Positions 1-5,572 of a stretch of 8,943 nucleotides of DNA are shown piece by piece. The stretch is from an uncultured Chloroflexota bacterium (GTDB taxonomy: Bacteria; Chloroflexota; Limnocylindria; Limnocylindrales; Limnocylindraceae): the NCBI GenBank assembly GCA_903847005.1, contig CAINCM010000136.1:1-8943 (forward strand). Direction: 5' to 3'. The notes beneath the pieces were generated by a model that had not been told where the DNA came from, made no database searches, and saw nothing but the letters and a program-made list of their open reading frames with translations. The position numbers and the translations under genes were made by a program. Each line of letters opens with the position of its first letter. Positions within the stretch are counted from its first letter, which is position 1.

Positions 1-109
1 CACCTTTCAACGACTCGAGGGAGGCACGCTGTTCGCGAAGGAGCGCGATCAACGGGCGCAACTCCACAAGCGCCTGTGTTGCCGCTTCGATCGACCAGTC
101 ACGCCTCAT
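1..109 (-). CDS. DUF2203-like protein, N-terminal fragment (cut by window edge)
   Basis: Only the first 36 codons are inside the window. The start is ATG at 109-107, preceded by GGGAG (119-123) with a 9-base spacer. The translation begins MRRDWSIEAATQALVELRP and continues with leucine- and arginine-rich helix. The pattern 'W-x-IEEA-x-x-LPELRPLL-x-LRE-x-RA-x-LE' is what I recall for the start of DUF2203 proteins, a small helical family of unknown function found in Chloroflexota, Deinococcus, cyanobacteria and others. No catalytic residues can be named. It is transcribed away from the tRNA. The assignment rests on a short stretch, so it could be another helical protein. Confidence 0.55.
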   Translation of the reverse strand, partial: MRRDWSIEAATQALVELRPLIALLREQRASLESLKG

Positions 110-167
110 GCCCCGATTCTCCCACGAACGGGACCCAGCGACCAGCGTGTCGTGCGAGAATCTGGGC

Positions 168-242
168 GGGCCGGTAGCTCAGCGGAAGAGCAGGGGTCTT
201 TTAAACCCTTGGTCGCGGGTTCGATCCCCGCCCGGCTCACCA
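168..242 (+). tRNA. trnK: tRNA-Lys (anticodon UUU), CCA encoded
   Basis: The sequence folds into a full cloverleaf. The acceptor stem is GGGCCGG (168-174) with CCGGCTC (232-238), containing one G-U pair. The D stem is GCTC (177-180) with GAGC (188-191). The anticodon stem is GGGGT (193-197) with ACCCT (205-209), the outer pair being G-U. The loop CTTTTAA (198-204) places anticodon TTT at 200-202, which reads AAA/AAG lysine codons. The T stem is GCGGG (215-219) with CCCGC (227-231) around TTCGATC. The discriminator is A239, and CCA is encoded at 240-242. The variable loop is short, as expected for class I. It is the only plus-strand gene here and converges on the long minus-strand operon. Confidence 0.96.
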
Positions 243-269
243 GATCAGATACGCGCGGCGGGTGCTACT

Positions 270-298
270 GCGAGGTTTCGCGCGGCCGCGAGCCTCGC
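270..298. terminator. GC-rich hairpin between convergent tRNA-Lys and operon end
   Basis: GCGAGG (270-275) pairs with CCTCGC (293-298). Inside it CGCG (279-282) pairs with CGCG (287-290) around a CGGC loop, with a small internal bulge of T's against AG. The hairpin sits just past the tRNA and overlaps the first base of the stop codon of the convergent Pr6Pr-like gene, so it could end or stabilise transcripts from both directions. Neither strand has a T tract after the stem, so it is not a classic intrinsic terminator. Confidence 0.4.
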
Positions 299-990
299 TA
301 CGTCCGCGAGCGCAGGCGCTCCACTCCGTAGTAGATCAGCGAAACCACGTAGCCGCCCACGATCACGGCGCCCATCAACGTGAGCACCGAGGCATAGCCG
401 TACTTGACCACGTTGAAGAACGGATACGGATAGACGAGCGCGACGGCGCCGTGGAGCAGGGTGTATGCGAGATAGGCGATCGGGATGATGAAGACGGTGA
501 ACGTGTCGCTGAACGTGTAGCGACCTCGCGGTCCGACCAGAAGCCAGACGATGATCGTGACGATCGGCGTGATGTAGTGCTGGAGGACATTCGAGACCGC
601 ATGCAGACCCTGGGGGTTCTGGGAGGCTGCAAGGAGCAGGTGGTAGAGGATCATGGTCATCGTGATCATCAGCAGCGCCGTGTTGCGGAGACGGTGGAAG
701 AGGCGCCCCGCTCGCTCGGGCTGCAGGTAGAGCGCCGTGAGCGTCAGTGCAACGAGCAGATTCGACCAGGTGGTGAAGTAGCCGTGCGAGTCAAACAGCC
801 GGCCGATGGCACCAGCGAGCCCGGCCGCACTCCCGCCGAACATGTTGCTGCTCGGATCATAGGCCTCGGCACTCGGCGCGAGATCGAAGATGTTGGTGAT
901 CTGCGCGATTCCGTAGCCCGCCCATGCGATGAGCGCATTCAGTCCGAAGAGGCGTCGGGCGCGCTGCGCTGGCTGCGAGACTGATTCCAT
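298..990 (-). CDS. Pr6Pr-family six-TM membrane protein
   Basis: A 230-residue integral membrane protein with about six hydrophobic segments (roughly 14-35, 72-89, 103-121, 138-152, 162-186, 199-222). Features that recall the Pr6Pr family are 'FTTWSNLLV' near 72-80, 'MILYHLLL' near 113-120, 'LQHYITPI' near 136-143, 'GPR' at 153-155, 'IAYLAYTLLHGA' near 171-182 and 'YPYPF' near 187-191. Pr6Pr proteins are uncharacterised six-TM proteins, distantly related to AIG1/ADTRP. In those eukaryotic proteins a membrane-embedded Thr and His hydrolyse fatty-acid esters; Thr73/Thr74 and His138 here are possible counterparts, which is inference only. The start is ATG at 990, 9 bases after the stop of the Kelch gene, with a weak ribosome binding site, so translation is probably coupled. 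It is the last gene of the respiratory operon. A role in the bc complex is suggested only by position. Confidence 0.72.
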   Translation of the reverse strand: MESVSQPAQRARRLFGLNALIAWAGYGIAQITNIFDLAPSAEAYDPSSNMFGGSAAGLAGAIGRLFDSHGYFTTWSNLLVALTLTALYLQPERAGRLFHRLRNTALLMITMTMILYHLLLAASQNPQGLHAVSNVLQHYITPIVTIIVWLLVGPRGRYTFSDTFTVFIIPIAYLAYTLLHGAVALVYPYPFFNVVKYGYASVLTLMGAVIVGGYVVSLIYYGVERLRSRT

Positions 991-999
991 TGGCGGATC

Positions 1000-2529
1000 T
1001 TACTTCTTGGCGACCCTCTTGCGCAGCCATGCACCAAACCGCTCACGCTGCGCGTAGGCGACCGCCATCGCACAGAGGAGGACAAAGTTGAGCGTCCACG
1101 CCCCTGCCGCAGATAGGAAGCCGAGCTGCTCTCCGATCTCCCCTGGGATCGCGAGGCCGGGGATGGTGAGGCCGAACAGGCCGGCCTTGAACACAGGCGC
1201 CTTCGGCGAGGTGAGCGCGCTCACGGCGTTCGTTGCCGGTGCGCCCGTTGCGTCTTCGCCGCCGATCAAGAGCGCATGGGTGCCGATCACGGCGGCACTT
1301 GCGCTCGTACGGAGCTGGTCGGCAGGGAGATCGACTTGAGGGACGCTCTTCCAGCTCGTGATGCCGGAGTCGGCGGTGGGTGCCGTCCAGTGGACGCTTC
1401 CAACGACCGCGCCATCCTGGACGCCGCCTGCAACGTAGAGCGTGCCGTTCGCGCTCCAGAGTGCCGCGCCTTCACGCGGTGATGGAAGGTTCGCCTCTCC
1501 TGACGTGGCGGTCCACTTGTAGATGCTGCCGATCGGCGCATCACCCTGTTCGTCGACGGCCCCCGTTGCCGGTGCGCCGCCGCCGTGGCCGTCGCCGCCG
1601 GCCGTCTTCTCCACCGCGATGTAGCCGTGCAGAGAGACGCCGGTGTATCCGCTCGCATCGCGCCCGCCCCAGATCCACACCGAGTCGCCGACAAGCGCGG
1701 CGGCGGCGTTCGCGCGCGGCTCAGGGAGCGGCGCCATCTCCTCCCACGGACCGAGGCTCCCGTTCGACTGAAGCGTCGACTTCCACACGGTGGTCTGTGG
1801 GGCGTAGACCTCGTTCGCACCGCCGAAGACGATGAGGCCGTCGCTGACCGTGACCACGCTCGCCCCGGTGCGCGGTGCGGGCAGCTCGAGCGCATCGGCG
1901 AGCATCCACGCATCGATGGTCCCCGTCACCGGATCCGGTGCGCCGGTGAAGACGGTGGCGGTTGCGCTCTCGGAGTCCGAGGTGCCGCCGATGACGTAGG
2001 CGGTGCCGGCGAGATAGGCGGCCGCACTCATCGCGCGTGGCGCAGGGAGCGGGGCAACCGCGGACCAGGTCGAGAGTCCCTCTGGGCCGATCGCCGCGGC
2101 GGCGACGCTCGGCGTGTTCGCGTACTCGTCCAGCGCGCCACTGGCGCGTCCGCCGAGATAGTAGAGGTGCGTGCCAACCTGCAGAAGGCTTCCACCCTCG
2201 CCCGCTCCGGGGAGCGCCACAGGGGCACCACCCTCCCACGGAATCAGCGCGCCCGCGGGCGCGGGGCACGGCAGATCCTTGTTTTCGCCGGGGCAGATGT
2301 TCACCAGCGATACGGCGTTGAGTCCCAACTCTATGGTTGGCGACGTCACGATGTAGTAGGCGCGATCGGGGATGTAGCCGAGCATCAAGATGATGAAGAG
2401 CGTCCAGAGCACGGCGCGGAACGAGGCCCAGCCCCAGCCAGCTGCGTCGAACAGCCCGAAGAACGCACGTCGTGGCGCAGGCGCCGAGGCGAGCTGCTGC
2501 TGGCCGATTGGTGCGGGGAGACTGCTCAC
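1000..2529 (-). CDS. Two-TM-anchored Kelch beta-propeller protein
   Basis: A 509-residue protein of unknown role. Residues 1-36 are a polar Ala/Pro-rich tail, 38-55 a likely TM helix, 110-440 a Kelch-type propeller and 474-493 a second TM helix, followed by a basic tail ending in Lys-Lys. Six blades are marked by hydrophobic-GG motifs at 126, 181, 236, 288, 368 and 423. These alternate with Trp residues (155, 208, 262, 339, 393) and recurring 'LPxPR' turns (161-165, 217-220, 268-272, 349-352). Blade 4 to 5 spacing is about 80 instead of 55 because of a Gly/His insert near 308-325. By the positive-inside rule both ends should be cytoplasmic and the propeller external, but then one helix must enter and one return. 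Cys79 and Cys88 could form a disulfide. The GTG start overlaps the stop of the cytochrome c gene (GTGA, 2526-2529), so it is translationally coupled. No galactose-oxidase copper site was recognised. It may be a scaffold or assembly factor. Confidence 0.8.
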   Translation of the reverse strand: MSSLPAPIGQQQLASAPAPRRAFFGLFDAAGWGWASFRAVLWTLFIILMLGYIPDRAYYIVTSPTIELGLNAVSLVNICPGENKDLPCPAPAGALIPWEGGAPVALPGAGEGGSLLQVGTHLYYLGGRASGALDEYANTPSVAAAAIGPEGLSTWSAVAPLPAPRAMSAAAYLAGTAYVIGGTSDSESATATVFTGAPDPVTGTIDAWMLADALELPAPRTGASVVTVSDGLIVFGGANEVYAPQTTVWKSTLQSNGSLGPWEEMAPLPEPRANAAAALVGDSVWIWGGRDASGYTGVSLHGYIAVEKTAGGDGHGGGAPATGAVDEQGDAPIGSIYKWTATSGEANLPSPREGAALWSANGTLYVAGGVQDGAVVGSVHWTAPTADSGITSWKSVPQVDLPADQLRTSASAAVIGTHALLIGGEDATGAPATNAVSALTSPKAPVFKAGLFGLTIPGLAIPGEIGEQLGFLSAAGAWTLNFVLLCAMAVAYAQRERFGAWLRKRVAKK

Positions 2530-3560
2530 TTCACCACCAGGTCGCCGACCATGTTCGGGTGCACGGTGCAGATGAAGGAGTAGTTGCCTGCGGCAAAGGC
2601 CGGCACGTCATACGTCTGTGTTGCAACGCCGGGGAAGATGGCACCCTGCCAGAGCTCCTTCCCCACCGCGCTCGCCGTCCCTTCGTGGATCGCAACGTTG
2701 TGCGGGATCCCCGCATCCTGGTTGTCGAAGACGAGCGTGAACGTCTTGTTCGCCTCAACCTCGAGCGTGACGAGGTCGAACTTCACGCCCATCGCGACGA
2801 TCGTGTAGCTCCCACCCGTTCCACCCGCCGTGTCGGTTGGCATCGGCGTCGGTTCGCCACCGGACGGCGACGGCGACGGAGAGACGGCAAACGCGTCCTT
2901 CCAGCATGCGGGCACCGGCGTTGCATCGGCCGCCGGCTCATACGCCGCGTCCCGCCAGCCGGTGACTTCGACCATCTCGCCTGTCGCGGGATCGAGCACC
3001 TTGATGACGTCGTCTTTGGTCGCGCGGATCCAGGCGATCAGCTCTTCGATCTCGCGATAGTTCAGCGGACCGCCGTTGCTGTCTGCCCAGACACCCATCA
3101 GCGAGTTCGCATCGCCGCAGATGTAACGGCCCCCCACCGTCAACACGTTGTGCAGATAGGAAGGCGAAAGATGTGCGAGCAGCTTTCCTTGGTCGTTGAG
3201 CACCGGACCGATGCCCCCCTGACCCTGTTCGCCATGGCACCGCGCGCAGTTGGCCTGGTAGAGGTTGTAGCCGCGCTTCACGGTATCCAGGTAGATCTCT
3301 TCTCGAGCCGCCTCCATGCGCGATGAGCCCGCCACACCCGGAAGCCCTTGGTCGTAGAAGGCATACACCAGCACGAAGAGCGTGACCACGGCGATGCCGA
3401 GGAGCGCGGTCATGCGCGCGGAGCCGCTCTGGCTGACGATCTTCGCCACGCGCTCTGCGGTGAGCCCGTGCGTCTGGATCGGGGCCGGACTCGAGAGCCG
3501 CGGTGTCGGCGGCGTCAGCTTCTCCGCCGGAGCTGGAAGGTTGCGCTGCTCTTCTGTCAT
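2526..3560 (-). CDS. Membrane-anchored cytochrome c fused to a type I copper (cupredoxin) domain
   Basis: A 344-residue electron carrier, probably taking electrons from the Rieske protein on the outer face. Order: cytoplasmic Pro-rich tail (1-48); TM helix (about 50-68); class I cytochrome c domain (about 92-182) with heme site Cys105-Ala-Arg-Cys108-His109 and likely axial Met155; a spacer; a Ser/Pro/Thr/Gly-rich linker (about 227-250); and a plastocyanin-like domain (about 252-344). Copper ligands visible are His287 (in PHNVAIH), Cys331, His334 and Met337 (in CTVHPNM). Cys148 and Cys219 lie outside the heme motif and might pair. The ATG start directly abuts the Rieske stop (TAG then ATG, no spacer), and its stop overlaps the Kelch start. 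In related operons a separate cytochrome c or an extension on a b subunit does this job. The fused copper centre suggests electrons leave via copper to a terminal oxidase that is not in this window. Confidence 0.92.
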   Translation of the reverse strand: MTEEQRNLPAPAEKLTPPTPRLSSPAPIQTHGLTAERVAKIVSQSGSARMTALLGIAVVTLFVLVYAFYDQGLPGVAGSSRMEAAREEIYLDTVKRGYNLYQANCARCHGEQGQGGIGPVLNDQGKLLAHLSPSYLHNVLTVGGRYICGDANSLMGVWADSNGGPLNYREIEELIAWIRATKDDVIKVLDPATGEMVEVTGWRDAAYEPAADATPVPACWKDAFAVSPSPSPSGGEPTPMPTDTAGGTGGSYTIVAMGVKFDLVTLEVEANKTFTLVFDNQDAGIPHNVAIHEGTASAVGKELWQGAIFPGVATQTYDVPAFAAGNYSFICTVHPNMVGDLVVK

Positions 3561-4229
3561 CTAGATGCACCCCGTTGCGGCGCGCGGCGCCTCGATGCCC
3601 GGCTGTCCGAGCGCAACCGGCGGGACGCCGAGCGTGATCTTCCCCGTGTCGAGGGTGAGCAGCCCCTTCTCGTCGACGAGGAGCGAGAAGCGATCCATGC
3701 CGCGCGGGGCGGGCCCGACACCGTCCGCCTTCGTGCCGAGCCGGTCGTAGCGACTGCCGTGGCAGGCGCACTCCAACCAGTACGTCTTGATGCACGGGTT
3801 CGGCTTGCAGCCGAGGTGCGGGCAGCGCTGGTAGAGCGCGCGCACGTTGAGTGCCGTGCCGTCGCCGGTCACATCCTCTCCGGGGACGAACTCCGGACGC
3901 GTCGGATCGACGAGCATGATGAAGGCGCGCGCCTCTTGCACATAGACCGGATACCCCTCGGCGAACGGGAGTGCGGCGTTCTGGTTCTTCAGCGTGTCGA
4001 ACGTCCCCACGCTCACCTTGCCGCCGAAACCGCCCTCGAGGTTCGGCCAGAGGAAGCCGAGCGTCCCCGCCGTGACCTCGAGCAACCAGAGCCCGAAGCC
4101 GGCGCCGATCGTGGTGCGCAGCAGCCGTCGGCGCGAGATCCCCTTCACCTCTTCGTGGCGGAGCGCCTTGATCGTCTGCGCGGTGAGCGCCTTCGGCTTG
4201 TCTGCAGGTTCGACTTGATAGTGGCTCAC
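3561..4229 (-). CDS. petC: Rieske [2Fe-2S] protein of cytochrome b6/bc-type complex
   Basis: A 222-residue Rieske subunit. It accepts one electron from quinol at the outer Qo site and passes it to cytochrome c. The N-terminus carries a twin-arginine-like stretch (SRRRLLR, 32-38) before one TM helix (about 41-61), fitting Tat export as an uncleaved anchor. Cluster box I is Cys136-Pro-His138-Leu-Gly-Cys141 and box II is Cys154-Ala-Cys156-His157-Gly-Ser159. Ligands are Cys136, His138, Cys154 and His157; Cys141 and Cys156 should form the disulfide. Ser159 and Tyr161 match residues that raise the cluster potential in mitochondrial Rieske protein. The 'GPAPR' proline loop is at 172-176. An extra Cys146 lies between the boxes. 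The start is GTG at 4229, supported by GGAGG at 4236-4240 with a 6-base spacer. The gene lies 13 bases after subunit IV and abuts the cytochrome c gene. Confidence 0.96.
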   Translation of the reverse strand: MSHYQVEPADKPKALTAQTIKALRHEEVKGISRRRLLRTTIGAGFGLWLLEVTAGTLGFLWPNLEGGFGGKVSVGTFDTLKNQNAALPFAEGYPVYVQEARAFIMLVDPTRPEFVPGEDVTGDGTALNVRALYQRCPHLGCKPNPCIKTYWLECACHGSRYDRLGTKADGVGPAPRGMDRFSLLVDEKGLLTLDTGKITLGVPPVALGQPGIEAPRAATGCI

Positions 4230-4235
4230 TGCACG

Positions 4236-4240
4236 CCTCC
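4236..4240 (-). promoter_or_regulatory. Ribosome binding site deciding the GTG start of the Rieske gene
   Basis: GGAGG on the minus strand lies 6 bases before the GTG at 4229-4227, in the 13-base gap after the subunit IV stop. It is the strongest Shine-Dalgarno sequence among the short gaps of the operon and fixes a non-ATG start. Confidence 0.8.
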
Positions 4241-4242
4241 GA

Positions 4243-4830
4243 TCACAAGCTGAAGAAGAAGCCGTTCACCCACGGCAAGACGAACGAGTAGCCGGGGCCG
4301 CGGAAGAAGATGCCGATGAACGTGACGGCGAGTCCGAGTGCCCAGAGGATGGAGAAGAGCGAGACCTCGAGCTTTCGATCCGACGGTCGCGTGCTGTGGA
4401 TGTTGCGCCGGTCGAGATACGGGATCAGCGCGCTCCCAACGAGCACGGCGGCGGGCGTCAGCGCGCCGGCAACGGTTGGATGGAAGTAGGCGAGCAGCTC
4501 CTGCAGGCCGAGGAAGTACCACGGCGCCTTCGCCACGGCGGGCGTGACGTTCGGGTTCGCAAGCTCTTCGAGCGGTGCGTTGATGAAGAGGCCGAGCAGG
4601 AGGAGGAAGATGCTCATCGCCACCGCAGCCAAGAACTCGATGGTGAGCAGGTGCGGCCACGTCATCACCGTGTCGTCTGGCTCTTTCTGGACGCGGACGA
4701 CCGCGTCCTGCTTCACGAGCGCAAGGAGTCGATACGGACGCGCCGCCATCGGCACGCGCTGCTTGTCGATCTCCGTGCGGCGCGACGGGTCGACCGGCGC
4801 AACCGGTGCTGGGCGCTTCTCTTCGCTCAT
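4243..4830 (-). CDS. petD: Cytochrome b C-terminal half (subunit IV / PetD-like)
   Basis: A 195-residue membrane protein forming part of the quinol-oxidising Qo site together with the b6 subunit. A basic, Pro-rich N-terminal tail (1-50) is followed by 'PDDTVMTWPHLLTIE' (51-65) and three TM helices (about 64-84, 119-138, 156-176), as in chloroplast subunit IV. The Qo-site PEWY motif is here Ala-Pro-Trp-Tyr (102-105), followed by 'FLGLQELL', with no acidic residue at the usual Glu position. 'FRGPGYSFVLPW' near 176-187 is another family mark. It is slightly longer than PetD because of the N-terminal tail. The ATG start at 4830 follows GAGGG (4837-4841) with a 6-base spacer, 13 bases after the b6 stop. 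It binds no b heme by itself. Confidence 0.93.
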   Translation of the reverse strand: MSEEKRPAPVAPVDPSRRTEIDKQRVPMAARPYRLLALVKQDAVVRVQKEPDDTVMTWPHLLTIEFLAAVAMSIFLLLLGLFINAPLEELANPNVTPAVAKAPWYFLGLQELLAYFHPTVAGALTPAAVLVGSALIPYLDRRNIHSTRPSDRKLEVSLFSILWALGLAVTFIGIFFRGPGYSFVLPWVNGFFFSL

Positions 4831-4843
4831 CGTCGACCCTCGA

Positions 4844-5572
4844 TCACAGCGGCCCGCTGATGCCGCCGTCCTTGCGGATCCGCCAGAAGTGGACCGCCAG
4901 GAAGACCGCCGCGAGAAGCGGGAAGACCATCACGTGGAGCACATAGAAGCGCAGCAGCGTGTTCTGGCCCACCTCGAGCCCGCCGAGGAGGAGGAGCTTG
5001 GATGGCGTGTTGAGGAGCGGCGCGTAGCCGGCCATGTTCGACCCGATCGTGATCGCCCAGTAGGCGATCTGGTCCCAGGGCAGCAGATAGCCGGTGAAGC
5101 TGAGCATCAGCGTCAAGAAGAGGAGCACCACGCCGACGACCCAGTTGAACTCGCGCGGCGGCTTGTAGGCGCCGTGGTAGAAGACGCGCATCATGTGCAG
5201 GAAGACGAAGAAGACCATCAGGTGCGCGCCCCATCGGTGGATGTTGCGCGTGATCTGGCCGAACGGGACAAGCGTCTGGATCTTCAAGATGTCCGAGTAG
5301 GCCTGCGTTGCCGATGGCGCGTAGAAGAACATCAGGTAGACGCCGGTCACGGTGAGGACGAGGAAGAGGAAGAAGCTGAGGCCACCGAGGCAGAAGGTGT
5401 AGGCGAACTTCACCGCATGCTGGCGCACGCGCACGGGATGAAGGTGGAGGAAGACGTTGTTCATCACCGCATAGGCGCGGCTGCGCTCGTCGTTCGGGTA
5501 GGAGTTGCGGAAGATGGAGCGCCACGCCGAAGATCGGCGGACCGCCTGATCGACCTTCGCCAGTAGGCTCAC
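4844..5572 (-). CDS. petB: Cytochrome b6-like subunit (cytochrome b N-terminal half)
   Basis: A 242-residue, four-helix diheme cytochrome b that carries quinone electrons across the membrane. TM helices lie near 58-84, 113-132, 143-165 and 211-231. Heme ligands are His112 and His126 in helix B (14 apart) and His213 and His228 in helix D (15 apart). The 15 spacing is typical of b6, whereas mitochondrial cytochrome b has 14. Cys61 in 'FCLGG' matches plastid b6 Cys35, which covalently holds heme c_i. The '[11 protein letters not shown]' end is close to plastid b6. A GTG start at 5572 is chosen because it overlaps the upstream stop (GTGA, 5569-5572) and follows GGGGGAGGGG (5577-5586). The same frame stays open further upstream to 5917, but that part is antisense-like shadow inside the oxidoreductase gene. 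It acts with the subunit IV and Rieske proteins encoded next to it. Confidence 0.95.
   Translation of the reverse strand: MSLLAKVDQAVRRSSAWRSIFRNSYPNDERSRAYAVMNNVFLHLHPVRVRQHAVKFAYTFCLGGLSFFLFLVLTVTGVYLMFFYAPSATQAYSDILKIQTLVPFGQITRNIHRWGAHLMVFFVFLHMMRVFYHGAYKPPREFNWVVGVVLLFLTLMLSFTGYLLPWDQIAYWAITIGSNMAGYAPLLNTPSKLLLLGGLEVGQNTLLRFYVLHVMVFPLLAAVFLAVHFWRIRKDGGISGPL

Noticed and set aside
262..984. Plus-strand 240-codon frame opposite the Pr6Pr-like gene
   Set aside because: Hydrophilic Asp/Glu/Arg-rich translation with no family resemblance; the opposite strand encodes clear TM helices.
1000..2529. Galactose oxidase-type enzyme based on the Kelch fold
   Set aside because: I could not find the Cys-Tyr cofactor and copper ligand pattern, and the protein has two TM anchors.
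4544..5566. Plus-strand open frame of 340 codons opposite the cytochrome b genes
   Set aside because: Its Glu/Asp/His/Val-rich low-complexity translation is the mirror of membrane-protein codons; cytochrome b motifs on the other strand are decisive.
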